This document shows, one piece after another, positions 43,575 through 54,201 of a stretch of 64,000 nt of DNA (position 1 is its first letter; every line of letters begins with the position of its first letter). The position numbers and the translations under genes are program-made. The notes below the pieces were generated by a model. It saw only the letters and a list, made by a program, of their open reading frames with translations, did no database searches and was not told where the DNA came from. Source of the DNA: Pollenia angustigena (taxonomy: Eukaryota > Arthropoda > Insecta > Diptera > Polleniidae); contig OV884058.1 of NCBI GenBank assembly GCA_930367215.1, forward strand, positions 110,507,802 to 110,571,801, read 5' to 3'.

Positions 43575-43920
43575 AATATGGGCAAATCCAAAGTGTTGAA
43601 CGTGACAGTCGTACGCATCAAAAATGCAATAAAATTTAAAGCAAAAAATATTTTTACGTTTTCTTAACTCTTAAATTACAGCACTAAAAAAGCACTGTTA
43701 TTTATGTTAAGCTTTATAGAGGGCATGATTCTAGGTCAAAGATAATGGCAAAAGAAGTAGCGGTTCGAACGTGAAAAAATAGAAGTAGTTTTTGTGGCAA
43801 TGTATAAAAAGGAGTAATTCAGCAAAACCTGGCACAATTTTTTAGTCAAACTACTTTCAGAATTTTATGTAGCAATGGGACATTAAAATGTCTTTGGTTT
43901 GATTCCAAAATCTTTTATAT
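43575..43920 (+). repeat. Dispersed repeat E, copy 1
   Basis: Recurs inverted at 52690-53072. Landmarks: GGGCAAATCCAAAGTGTTGA, GTGACAGTCGTACGCATCAA, AAGTAGCGGTTCGAACGTGA, CTACTTTCAGAATTTTA and AATGGGACATTAAAAT. No coding sequence and no obvious termini. Confidence 0.7.
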
Positions 43921-44216
43921 TTTTTTGCCTAAATCTAGGTCGATACGTGACATTTTGAACGTGAAATTTTTTCCAAAGTAATTTAACTGAATAATGATTA
44001 AAACAAAATAAAAATTTACCGTAAATCCGAATAACATATTTCTCTTTGAACTCATCCTTAGATTACAGACCATGTAAGAAATTTTTTTTGGAATAATTTT
44101 TATCGAATAAAACCTCTTTTAAGGAAGATAATATTAAAGAAAACATACAATAAAACATTCCCACAAATAAGAAATTACGTTTGCAGTCTGATTGTTCATC
44201 TAAGAGCGTGTTTTTT
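43921..44216. other. AT-rich non-coding DNA
   Basis: Nothing recognised. Confidence 0.45.
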
Positions 44217-44876
44217 ACTTAGAGTTTAAACCAGGATCAATAGTAAGATTTGTTAATCTTATAATAAAATTAATCTAGCCTTAATCCTCTGCGGCGTTTT
44301 TGAGTGAAAGATTAACCCCCATATTCATAAAAAATATTTTTATTTTATTGGAGGTTTATTGAACACATTTTCATAGGAAATTCGTTCTATAAACCTCCAA
44401 TAAAACAAAAATATTTTTTAAGAATATGGGGGTAAAGCTTTAAGCATTGCCATATGAATTGACAATAATTTTATGTATAAGTATGGTAGTTTAAAACAAA
44501 TACAAAAAATTGTCATCAAATTACTGTTCTTAACGTGAAAAAGAAGAAGAAAAGGCGAGCATTTTCTATTGTGTTATATAATATTATATATTTATAAATA
44601 GATATTTAATCTTTTTTGACCTTTGTTTTATAATTACTTTTATTTATTTAAGCTTGAGGGTGGAATATTTAATAAAACTTTAAATAAAAAAAAAAAAATA
44701 ATTCCTTTTATAAGCTGTTCGTACTTTTGAAAGTTCTGTCGCAAGTTTAAACCGCCAACTTTGGGCGTTTAAACTTGGAAACAAAATGAAATAATCGACT
44801 ACCCAAAAACGAATTTCAAAGATTAGTTCTAACTTAATCGCTGATCTTTATGTCAAAAACTGGCTCTAAGTGAACA
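44217..44876. mobile_element. TIR element candidate (ACTTAGAG ends) with nested MITE
   Basis: Left TTACTTAGAGTTTAAACC; right inverted TTCACTTAGAGCCAGTTT. TTAATCT and GATTAA motifs are frequent inside. Sequences of the same style (GGCTTAGAGCC, GAGATTAAAGTTAATTTAAT) appear at 59519-60000. The ends match only partly. It encloses the 117-bp MITE at 44316. Confidence 0.4.
44316..44432. mobile_element. 117-bp palindromic MITE, CCCCCATATTC ends
   Basis: Arms of about 44 bp begin CCCCCATATTC and differ by few bases; inner ends read TTGGAGGTTTAT. TAA is on both sides (44313-44315, 44433-44435). A 3-bp TAA duplication suggests PIF/Harbinger type. Confidence 0.8.
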
Positions 44877-44879
44877 AAT

Positions 44880-46440
44880 TTATGGGTTTTTTTTTCTCAT
44901 TATTTATTTATTGAATCTTCATATATTAAATATGAACTAACAATAATTAATCAAATCTTAACCTAATACGTTATTTTATGTCCTGCCAGTGCCGGACAGA
45001 AATGTTCTTCATCACGGGTTCTGTTCACATATTTAGGTGCTTATCGCTCATCTAATTGGGTAAGTGCTGCAGTGTCTCTCCTTCTTAAGCGAGTGTGGCC
45101 GCCATGATTTAAAATATTTCAAGCTAGTGGTTTAGGGTGTTGTTCAAGCCTTTTTAAATATTTTATTTCATATTTTGTAATCATAGTTTTAACTAATGGC
45201 ACATTGAGATCCTTATGAATGTTTGAGTTTTTAACATACCCAGGAGCGGCTGTGATTATTCGAAGAAGTTTATTTTGGCGCCTTTGAATTTTATCGATAT
45301 TAGAGGCCGAGATAGGCTTTAAGATAGAGTTGTAAAGTAGAAGCTTGCAATCGAGACTAAGGACAGAATTTCTTCCAATAAGCCAATGAATTTGAATGGC
45401 TTTTAGTTTCATTTGAGTTAATTTTGCCTCTATATGGCATTTTCACGTTAATCGCCGATCCAGATGTATACCGAGATATTTAACATGCGAATGTTGAGGA
45501 ATTATTTGATTATTAATTGTAATAGGGGGGCAAGATTTCCGGCGCAAAGTGAATGTTATATGTACGCATTTTTGCTCATTGACCATTATCCACCATTGTC
45601 TTAACCATATTTCCAGTTGAAATATATGATGCTGTAAGTAATGAGATGCTTCATAACGGTTTTCGTGGACGCTTAGAAAAGCTGCATCGTCTGCAAATGT
45701 TGAAGTTTGGGTGTAGTTGTTTGTTGGCATGTCCGAAGTATAAATCAAGTATAATAGAGGGCCCAGGATGCTACCTTGTGGGACTCCAGCGCCAATTGGC
45801 GGAGGTGAACTTAAGAAATTTCCTTCTTTAATAATAAATTGACGACCGACGAAGTAGCTTTCTAACAGCTTGTGTGTGTTTGCTGGTAAATTTTGCTTCA
45901 ATTTATGTAATAAGCCATGATGCCAGACTTTATCAAAAGCTTGCGAAACATCGATGAAGAGTGCTGAGCAATAGTTTTTTTCTTCAAATGCTTTTCTTAT
46001 GACATTTACTATTCGATGAGTCTGTTCAATTGTGCTGTGTTTTCTTCTAGATCCGAATTGATGTTTTGGAATACATCTATTTTCACTTAAAATCGGAGTT
46101 AATTTTGAAACTAATAATTTCTCAAACAGCTTGGACATATTTGATAATAAGCTAATAGGCCTATATGACTCAACTTTTGTATGATCTTTACCTGGCTTTG
46201 GTATCATGGTAACTAAGGACACCTTCCACTTTTGAGGATAGTATTCAAGGCGTAAAATAGCATTAAAAATAAAAACAATAATTTTCTTTGCTATGCGAGG
46301 AAGCTCTAAAAGCATTTTATTACTGATCTTATCAAAACCAGGTGCCTTCTTAGTGTTTAAGTCACAAATAGCTTTTTCGATTTCTCTTATCCCAAATCTG
46401 AGGGGAATAAAATAATCAGCTTTTAATAACTTTTAAATTT
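44880..46440 (-). pseudogene. Jockey-like LINE J, best preserved copy
   Basis: Reverse transcriptase remnant on the minus strand. The frame 45443-46315 (290 codons) is open and extends upstream in the same frame through FGIREIEKAICDLNTKKAPG to about 46400. In the 290-residue numbering: VTMIPKPGKDHTKVESYRPI (35-54), QFGSRRKHST (86-95), ALFIDVSQAFDKVWH (118-132, first aspartate), GAGVPQGSILGPLLY (175-189), STFADDAAFLS (205-215, FADD pair), KYLGIHLD (near the end). A second frame, 45119-45412, continues the C-terminal region (KPISASNIDKIQRRQNKLLR) but lacks the usual tryptophan/tyrosine-rich block after KPI, so there is a small deletion; a further shift separates the two frames. FADDxA and GVPQGS are typical of the Jockey clade. 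The 3' end carries TGTCCTGCCAGTGCCGGAC (complement) and an AATAAATAAAT tail near 44905. No endonuclease is left upstream. Confidence 0.88.
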
Positions 46441-46454
46441 TCGGTCACGGTGAA

Positions 46455-46590
46455 CCTTTTGACGGAAATGCCCATATGTATGTGAACAAAAACCATGATT
46501 GGTAAAATTTTCGTCCAGCACTGGCAGGACATAATATAAACAATTCGTATAAGATTTAATTAATTACAGGTATTTTTAGTTAATATTTTA
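46455..46590 (+). repeat. 3' tail of a second LINE J copy, opposite orientation
   Basis: TCCAGCACTGGCAGGACATA and ATAAGATTTAATTAATTA match the complement of 44935-44995, the 3' tail of the LINE J copy. The two tails thus point outward from the LINE body. A second, almost fully truncated copy joined to the first is the simplest reading; an inversion during insertion is an alternative. Confidence 0.55.
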
Positions 46591-47551
46591 TAATATCATT
46601 TTTCATATTATTTCGAATGTATGTATATTCTAAGTCAAATTTCAATTTATAAAGCTTTCATCCTTTAATAGTCTTATTTCTTCAATATTTTCCACGAATA
46701 TTTTCTATGCACTATAAATGTTACCCAACATGAGAACTAAATTCCCAGATTATATTTGTTTAATATTTTATAATAAAAATTCTTTATGTTATATAAAATG
46801 GATTTTTTTATTGCTACTTCTAATGCTACCACACGTGCACATTTATTATATGATTAGTTCAATCAAGCGTGATTTATACCCTACTACACCACTTATTTGT
46901 ACCAAAACGAAATTTTCTTATACAATATAACATTAACTTTTACAGTGTATCAAGTTTTTCCCGCACTTGTGTTCAAAATATGAACCTTAATCAATGAACA
47001 TAAAGTCAATAACGGATCTATCCATAATCGCTAAATAAAGTATAAAGAGATTTATAAAGAAAAAGTGATTTTTGGATGTAATATTTCGTCGGTTGATTAT
47101 TTAATTGTCGTATGTAATTTGTATCCACATACGACAATTAAATAATCAACCGACAATTTGTATCGGGGCTTTTTTTCTAAGAATATCTGTAGTTTTTTAA
47201 ATAATCGTCAATTCCAGAAAATTGCCTTACTTTGTGATCAATTATCTCCAATCTAAATATTAATTTTTTTACAACCAACATTTAAAGTCCTAAAATTGCT
47301 CTGATTTCCTTAACATTATTATGTTTATATCTATAAAAAAAAACGAGAAAAAGCAATAATCGGCGGTCTCCTTTAACAAACTGTAACACTATGATATTTA
47401 CGCTGTCGATTAATTCGAATAAAAGATCTTGAATTCGGTTAACATAAACAAAAGTGATCAAGTTTGAAATTGAAATCCATTTTGAAAACATAAATTTATT
47501 AATTAACTTACGTGAACTTTAACTTTTTTTGGATTTTTATATCGCTTGACA
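46591..47551. other. AT-rich non-coding DNA
   Basis: No gene recognised. It contains the perfect hairpin at 47088-47154. Confidence 0.5.
47088..47154. repeat. Perfect 28-bp inverted repeat with 11-nt spacer
   Basis: Arms 47088-47115 and 47127-47154 are exact complements (outer end GTCGGTTGATTATTTAATTG). The spacer is AATTTGTATCC, and AATTTGTATC also follows the right arm directly. So arm, spacer, inverted arm, spacer repeat, which looks like a recent inverted duplication by template switching. Confidence 0.85.
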
Positions 47552-48085
47552 GTTAATATCCATCATACAATTGAAGCTACATCTGTAGAATTGGCTTTCT
47601 TTATTCAGTGTGTTTATCCAAATCACCATGGACGGATAAACCATTCAACAACACATGCGAATGATGAATATTAAAACTGACCCTTAATTTGATTAAAAAG
47701 TCCTCTTAAGCGATGAGACCCATTTCTGGGTAGATGGGTACGCCAACAAACAATTCTAGAAGTAGAGACAATACAAATCCACATGTATTCCAAAAAAGTA
47801 CCTTTTTGGTGCGGTTTTGAGGCTGCCGCTGACATCAGTCCATAATTCTTTGAAAACGTTAATCAACGGCGAGCGCTTAGGTCGATGATTAACAACTTCT
47901 TACTGCCTGAATTAAATGATATGACACCAATGACGTGTAGTTTTATCAGAACGACGCTACTTGCCACACAGCTCAACATTCTGCTCGAGCGATTTAAGAG
48001 TCACCAAGATCGTGCGATTTTTCCTCATTACACTCCTTTCTCTGGGGCTTTCTAAAGTCGCATAATCTACGTGAATAAGCAGCAA
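47552..48085 (+). pseudogene. rosa-like mariner transposase remnant 3
   Basis: SDETHFWVDGYANKQ (about 47715-47760; first catalytic aspartate block) is followed after stops by VNQRRALRSMINNFLLPELN, then FYQNDATCHTAQ (second aspartate block) and, after a deletion, SCDFSSLHSFLWGFLKSHN (third block, normally SCDLTPLDFFLWG). The order is that of the 20560-21200 remnant, but here the N-terminal catalytic block is also visible. Frame changes and stops throughout. Confidence 0.75.
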
Positions 48086-48661
48086 ACACTAGTGGTCCTC
48101 AAAGCCAACGCTACCCATGCTATCAGTTACCTAATTTATGTGCTAGAGTCAAAGAAAATTCGACATTTTATTATATACCAGGATATCGCCCCAGGGGTAT
48201 GTAGGGTAATATTTAAAGGATATTCCACATTTTTGTGTTACATTCTTCGGGGAATTCAGGTTCAGGCAAAACATAGAATTCGGAATAGTGAGCTCACAAC
48301 AGACCAGAGATCCTATCTGGTACCATGGATGTCCATAGCCCCTGGGTCTTCGGTCTGACTATTGGTTGAAGCTCCTACGGGGAACACGTGGTGATTGCAG
48401 TTGAGACTAAAAGTCACAGGAAGAGAGGTCTTAAAATGTCAGCTTCAAGGGCTGATTTTTAATCACTTGTGGGATGTTGGGTATTAACAAATGCTGCAAG
48501 CATACCAAACAGCGACGAGTTAAAATAGATCCAGCTTCTAAACAACGAGAGTCTGATTCTGTGGATGCTGCGATCGTACACAGTGGCGGTTGGTAAACTA
48601 AAAATTATTTGTACCACAGTGCTCAAGACAACCATGATATTAGGCCAACACAGCAGGTGAT
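48086..48661. other. Unrecognised, moderately GC-richer DNA
   Basis: Holds an open frame of 95 codons (48071-48358) with no motif I can name. Base composition is less AT-rich than the surroundings, which may mean a decayed coding repeat, but I cannot identify one. Confidence 0.35.
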
Positions 48662-48663
48662 TA

Positions 48664-49021
48664 CCCAGTAAAAAATTTTAAGGTGTTCGGAAGCAAGAAA
48701 AGTGCAAGAGCGCTGATATATGCGCGGGCACAACATACACTGTTGTGTGTTTGTTTTGCTTTTTGTTCATTTGCATAAGTTTTTGCTTCTATACTGTTGT
48801 ATACAGTATAGAAGCAATTAATCAAAGGTATGAAGGCTGCGGTTTTTGGAAGCTATTCCTTCACGGAATAATGTAAGCCATGAAATTTTACAAAAAAGTA
48901 GTGCTTCCAAGTGGGAATTCGCCATATAAATATCATGCCTCTTGTAAGCAGGTTTGTAAGGGGGAATTGTGCTTCTCTCCCTTACAAACCTGCTTACCAG
49001 TAAGCACCATTTTTTACTGGG
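48664..49021. mobile_element. TA-flanked MITE with CCCAGTAAAAA termini, copy 1
   Basis: 358 bp; left CCCAGTAAAAAATTTTAAGG, right inverted CCCAGTAAAAAATGGTGC. TA flanks both ends (48662-48663, 49022-49023). Inside are two perfect hairpins: TTGCTTCTATACTGT with its complement (about 48785-48815) and GTAAGCAGGTTTGTAAGGG with its complement (about 48946-48998). Same family as 57791-59115. TA duplication suggests a Tc1/mariner-type MITE. Confidence 0.75.
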
Positions 49022-49023
49022 TA

Positions 49024-50767
49024 TGTTCTTTTTACTCATTTCATTACATCGATATGCCTTTAAACTGAACAAAAACTTTCATGATATCTCACACTTTGTT
49101 TTATTTAAATTCAAAGAGAGGAAGCGCTTAATAAAACACCCTTTAACATTTATACGAAAGCACAAACCAAAAATTCAACAAAAACCTGAATTTTAAAAAT
49201 CTTCCTACAATTTGACTTTATTGACATCTTTTACTTTTCATAATCCTATTATTAACTTCAATTACATCACCTGCTTATATGACAAGAAACAAAAAAAAAA
49301 AAAAAAAAATTATCCCTTCACTGCCTTCCAAAAATAAAAACCCTGAAGCAAATGCCTTTAAAGTATTAACCAAAATAAAATTTCCATGTCATTTACATAT
49401 TTAATGGGCACTGTTTTAACTTATTCGGCTGTAAACACGAAGAAAATTTAAATTACAACATTTAAGTGCATTTCAGTTCATACTTAAAATGTATAAAAGA
49501 CAAAAAATAGCGTTCAAAAATAAAAAAATGACAGCAAAATAATAATTATTTTATCAATGTTTTGCATACGAGAATGATCATTTAATATTTTTGGGAATAT
49601 CTGCGAAAACGCCTTCAGACATTTAAATTTTATTTTAACTGTCACTAGTCATACAACTCACGGATTGTTAATGGACACTGTTGTTGTTGAATGCAACACG
49701 TTGATGTTGTTTGAAAAGACAACGATGATGATCATGATGTTGCATTAATATGAAATTATCTCTTCCACCATTTAGATGTTCACGTTCATGTTGTAGTCGT
49801 ACAGTTTAATTTTTAAACAATTTTTTAAGTATTTTAACATTAAACCCAGCGTTGCCAGAAAATCTCCCCCGTAGAAATTTTGAAGTCCCCAAATAATCCT
49901 CATTCCCAGTCTTTAATTTTTTGTATATCTTTTGTTATTTTTAAATTTAATTGATTAATTTTTATTGAAGACAAACTGTAATTAAAGATTCTATCATATA
50001 GAATGACATTTTTAAATGAGGAAAATCTATTTTTGGAGATAACAAAAAGTGTTTTTCTAACCAATAACATTTTTTTGTAATAGAAATCGATTTTTTTAAA
50101 AGAAGATCGATCATTGGAGGCAAAATCTATGCAACTTTTTTATTGGTTTCGCTTTAGGAGCTATAGATTCAAAATAAACGATCGATTTAGTGGTGAAATT
50201 CATTTTAAGAAGTTTTCATATGAGGCACCAAATATTTATTTCAATTTAAATTTACTTTAAAATTTCGTTTGTAAAAATTGGTTCAAGTTAACAAAGCTTT
50301 TTATTATCAGCAACAGAAAATAAAGAACCGGTTTTGAAAGCAACGGAAATAAAACGGAAATCTGAAATAAATTTTTAAATAAATTTTTTCTTAATTCACT
50401 CCTTACGTAAGTATAAATAAAATCTAAAAGCCCCAACATGCGGACAAATCCTCTCATCTGGCAGCAATATTTTATTCAGCATTATTTTATTGGTGTTTTC
50501 AACGATACATTTTATTTTTTTATTTTTATAAATGCAGATGTAAATTTTAGTAACATTGTAGTTAAATGTCAAAAACTTTAAAAAAGCGAAATGTTCATGC
50601 CTAAACGAGTTGAATATAATTTCATTAATATTTCGCAATACACGAAACTTAAATTTTTCATAAAAAAAATCGGTTTTTATTTTGTTAATTTAAAAAAAAT
50701 ATATTCGGCCACTTACATACATTTTCGAGCGATACGATAAAGCATACACATTTTGAATCACTATATT
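49024..50767. other. AT-rich non-coding DNA
   Basis: No gene recognised. A poly-A run is at about 49291-49309. GTTGCCAGAAAA (49853) and CTGGCAGCAAT (about 50460) may be weak hAT-like ends, but they are not supported by a duplication. Confidence 0.45.
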
Positions 50768-50960
50768 TTTATACCCTCCACCGCCACTAGTGGTGATTCA
50801 GAGTATACTAAATTTGTCATTCCGTGTGACAATTTTTCATTACTCATTTTAGGTCCCATAAAGTATCTATCCTGGCCCCTTGAGTAATTCCAAGTCGATT
50901 TAACCATGTCTGTCCGTCCGTCTGGTGAAAACAAGCTCACTTTCGAAAAACTCAAAAGAA
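50768..50960 (+). repeat. Fly dispersed repeat (TATACCCTCCACC...GTCCGTCCGTC)
   Basis: TATACCCTCCACCGCCACTA, GAGTATACTAAATTTGTCAT, CCCATAAAGTAT, AAGTCGATTTAACCATGTC and GTCCGTCCGTCTGGTGAAA in this order form a repeat edge that is very common in higher-fly genomes. Its class is not known to me. The open frame on the opposite strand is a translation of the repeat. Confidence 0.6.
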
Positions 50961-51129
50961 AAGTACAATGTTGGTTTAAAAATTCTTGTTGTGATTGATA
51001 TCCAACAAAGAAACAATCGATAAAATTATTTAAAAATTTTACAGTACTCTAAAACAATACATGAATGAATCTATACCAAAATTTTCACTGTGCTCAAAAT
51101 CCGGACCACCATGGGGTCCAAATAAGAGT

Positions 51130-51400
51130 TACAAAAAATATAAGACATCTTGATCACACTGCTGCTATATTCCGTCACTTCACGCAAAATTTAATTTGTT
51201 AAATGCTAAATTATATGACATTTATTTGATCAAAATAAAAAACAACTTAAAACACGATCCAAGATCATTCTACAAATTTGTAAATTCGAAAATAAAGATC
51301 TCTGGATCACCGAAGGTCATGAAATATATGGGTACTGAGACACATGTCGAAAAATAAATCAGTGATTTATTTGCAGACTTTTGTTTTCCCACATTTAAAA
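51130..51400 (+). pseudogene. LINE ORF2 fragment (linker before the RT)
   Basis: LLNAKLYDIYLIKIKNNLKH followed by DPRSFYKFVNSKIKISGSPK and, after a stop, ISDLFADFCFPTF. This matches the region between endonuclease and reverse transcriptase in Jockey/CR1-type LINEs (usual form ...FWKYVNSKRK...LFADFFQSV). Only this piece is readable; the polymerase motifs are missing. Confidence 0.7.
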
Positions 51401-51611
51401 GTTTTTTAAAGCTGATTATTAAACGATATTGTTATAGAGAAATATTTAGATTTTACTAATTTTATAAATTTACCCATAAATTTGTGCACTTAGATGAACA
51501 GTCAGACTGCAAAGTTGTGCAAACGTAATTTCTTATTTGTGAGAATGTTTTATTGTATGTCTTCTTTAATATTATCTTTTTTAAAAGAGGTGATATTTGA
51601 TAAAAATTATT

Positions 51612-52107
51612 CAAAATTTTTAATATTTTTAATTAGGCTTAAGTTCATGAAGTTTAATTTTTCATTAAATTATTTTTATGAAGAAAGGAATTTTACTACA
51701 TGAAAATTAATTAAAATTGTTATTGACAATCTTTCATTCTTGACGTGGCTGGGGCTCGAACCCCGGCCGGCAGGTTACCATGACATGTTTCGATTGCAAC
51801 CACTCAATCTCCTCAGATGGATTTGCCGTCTTACACTCGCAGCCATCGACGACTGCTGACGTCAATAGTCAAACATCAATCCTTAAACCAAATTGTATTC
51901 TAACATTTGGTAGATCGAAATTTGCTTTCCTGAATGATTATCCATTTTAATTGATTTTACATGTTTTTTCCTTTCTTCTGTTTTTTCGTACTTGACAAAA
52001 ATAATTTAATGAAAAATTAAATTTCATGAACTTGAGCCTAATTAAAAATATTAAAAATTTGGATTAAAAACAATAAATAGTTCAACAAAATAACCACAAT
52101 ACTAATT
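51612..52107 (-). mobile_element. tRNA-core repeat, copy 3, with an inverted extra tail
   Basis: In minus orientation: the 3' tail at the left, the tRNA-like core at about 51744-51845 (complement of GGTTCGAGCCCC and GAGTGGTTGCAATCG), then the 5' segment to about 51995. There it joins a plus-strand copy of the 3' tail (51996-52107) ending AACCACAATACTAATT. So the copy is bounded by tails in opposite orientations, like copy 1. It abuts copy 4. Confidence 0.75.
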
Positions 52108-52670
52108 ATTGTTAAAGCTAAGACACGAGCTCTATGTGTATATTTGTCCTTCAAGTTGTGCTGAAAAAGGTCAACAGAAAAGAAAAAGACCAAATGAAAA
52201 AACAAAAAATGTACTTGGACTTCAAGAGAAATTCTTGACAAAAGTACGAAAAAACAGAAGTAAAGAAAAAACATGTAAAATCAATTAAAATGGATAATCA
52301 TTCAGGAAAGCAAATTTCGATCTACCAAATGTTAGAATACAATTTGGTTTAAGGATTGATGTTTGACTAGTGACGTTAGCAGTCGTCGATGGCTGCGAGT
52401 GTAAGACGGCAAATCCTCTGAGGAGATTGAGTGGTTGCAATCGAAACATGTCATGGTAACCTGCCGGCCGGGGTTCGAGCCCCAGCCACGTCAAGAATTA
52501 AAGATTGTCAATAACAATTTTAATTAATTTTCATGTAGTAAAATTCCTTTGTTCATAAAAATAATTTAATGAAAAATTAAATTTCATGAACTTAAGCCTA
52601 ATTAAAAATACTAAAAATTTGGATTAAAAACCATAAATAGTTCAAAAAAAAAAAAACCACAATACTAATT
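52108..52670 (+). mobile_element. tRNA-core repeat, copy 4 (long form)
   Basis: Starts ATTGTTAAAGCTAAGACACG, ends AACCACAATACTAATT. Full set: a 5' segment of about 280 bp, a tRNA-like core near 52389-52492 with GGTTCGAGCCC, and the AT-rich tail with a poly-A stretch. Highly similar to copy 2. The reverse-strand frame 52038-52274 resembles the one at 18377-18670 only because the DNA is homologous. Confidence 0.8.
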
Positions 52671-52689
52671 AATTATTCAACATTTTGGC

Positions 52690-53072
52690 TTAAAAAAAAA
52701 AAATACAGAAAATTTTGGAATCAAACCAAAGATATTTTAATGTCCCATTGCTACGTAAAATTCTGAAAGTAGTTTGAGTAAAAAATTGTGCCAGGTTTCG
52801 CTAAATCGCGCCTTTTTATACATGGCCACAAAAACTACTTCTATTTTTTTCACGTTCGAACCGCTACTTCTTTTGCCATTATCTTTGACCTAGAATCGCG
52901 CCCTATGCTCCAGTGGGAGTTAAAGGAACATATATATATATAATATATAGAATCGCGCCCTCCAGAAACTTTAGTATAGATAACAGTGCTTTCTTAGTGC
53001 TATAATTTAAGGGCTATTGCGTTTTTGATGCGTACGACTGTCACGTGCAACAATTTGGATTTACCCATATGT
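52690..53072 (-). repeat. Dispersed repeat E, copy 2, with a mini insertion
   Basis: Inverted relative to 43575-43920: ATTTTAATGTCCCATTGCTA, CACGTTCGAACCGCTACTTC, GATGCGTACGACTGTCACGT, CAATTTGGATTTACCCATAT. It is interrupted at 52905-52947 by a mini retroposon-like insert that copy 1 lacks. Confidence 0.7.
52905..52947 (+). mobile_element. 43-bp retroposon tail insertion (ATGCTCC...TATATA)
   Basis: ATGCTCCAGTGGGAGTTAAA followed by GGAACA and an AT dinucleotide run. Exact 14-bp flanking duplication TAGAATCGCGCCCT (52891-52904, 52948-52961). The homologous repeat at 43575-43920 has the site once. The same core is inserted at 54155-54201 with its own duplication. Probably an extremely 5'-truncated LINE or SINE with an (AT)n tail. 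Confidence 0.75.
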
Positions 53073-53395
53073 AGGTGTTCAGCGCTCTTCTATTCCGATA
53101 ATTCCTACGGTATCTCTTCTCCTGAGGAGGATGTGGCCAACATCACTTAGAATATTTCGAGAGAGAAAAGATTTGAGTTTTTAATTATTGATTTTGATTA
53201 TTCCAATATAATTATTTTTTAACCTTTAAACTTTTAAAATATTAGAGGTCGAGGCAGAGCCCCCCATAACTTAATACCGTATCATCAGATTGGCTTTAAA
53301 ATCGAGTTGAAAAGAAGAAGTTTACAATCCAGACAGAATTTCTTCCAATAAGCCAATTAAAATGTGCATTGCTTTTAGTTTCCTTTGTGTACAGC
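53073..53395 (-). pseudogene. Jockey-like LINE J remnant, third copy
   Basis: Aligns piecewise with 45030-45420: GTAGGTGTTCAGCGCTC, GAGGATGTGGCC, ATTAGAGGTCGAG, TTTACAATCCAGAC and AATTTCTTCCAATAAGCCAA. Only the non-catalytic 3' region is left and no frame is open. Confidence 0.6.
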
Positions 53396-53607
53396 AAATA
53401 AAGAAGCGAGAAAGTATCATATGAACTAAAAAAAAGTCATTACAATCATATTACGAAACGCGATTATATAACGAAAGAACAACATTCTTTTATATTTAAA
53501 CGCCAAATTCATAAACAACAAAAACATATACGATTTTTTTTTTGAACAGATGACGATTTGTTTTTTGACTATTTTTTCAGCTTTGAAAACTACTTTTATA
53601 ATATAAC
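53396..53607. other. Non-coding DNA
   Basis: Nothing recognised. Confidence 0.4.
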
Positions 53608-54083
53608 CACCCTAGAGGGAAGCGAACTGACACCAAAGTAGTCCCGTGTTAGATCTGTGGTGGTAGGGACCGGTTCGAGTTCTAACACTTCATATGAATA
53701 AGACCTATCACTTTTACATGGGGTTGTCATTGGAGGGGGTCAATTGACACCATTTAACCGGTCACAAATCTATTCTCAATGGACGTGTTTAGTGACAGTT
53801 ACTAAAATGTAGTATTATTTCATTACGATGTAGTATTATTTCAATAAAACAAGTCCTAGAATTAAATTCAAGATTCACATTTTAGAAAGTCCCAAAAAAA
53901 TTTATCACACCACCGGTGAAGACTGTACTGTAATTCATTACTTTTTCTACATTTTTGTTCTTCATAAACCAGCTACATGATTGGTTCTCCTTTCACTGGT
54001 CATGAGTTCTTTCTTTTTGTACCAGTTCTATTTTCACAACTCCCAGGACCAGTCCGTTGGACCAATTGACACAAATTTCCCGC
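53608..54083 (+). repeat. Dispersed repeat D, copy 2
   Basis: Reverse complement of 10159-10630; see that entry for landmarks. Outer text here is CCACCCTAGAGGGAAGCGAA at the left and TTGACACAAATTTCCCG at the right. Confidence 0.7.
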
Positions 54084-54154
54084 AGTGCAGTTCGAACCGA
54101 ATTTTTTGAAGCTCAAGCTGTATTAATATTAATTAGATGACTATCAAATGTTTT

Positions 54155-54201
54155 TTTGGCGCCCTATGCTCCAATGGGAGTTAGAGGAACACATATATAT
54201 A
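54155..54201 (+). mobile_element. 47-bp retroposon tail insertion, second copy
   Basis: GCGCCCTATGCTCCAATGGG, AGTTAGAGGAACACA and an AT run, flanked by an exact 13-bp direct repeat TATCAAATGTTTT (54142-54154, 54202-54214). Same core as 52905-52947. The unrelated flanking duplications show two independent insertions of the same truncated sequence. Confidence 0.75.

Noticed and set aside
48071..48358. 95-codon open frame as a gene
   Set aside because: No motif, no splice or start context, and it directly follows a decayed transposase; unsupported as a gene.
49853..50470. hAT-like element from GTTGCCAG and CTGGCAGC motifs
   Set aside because: Only short end similarity, no 8-bp duplication and no matching subterminal sequence.
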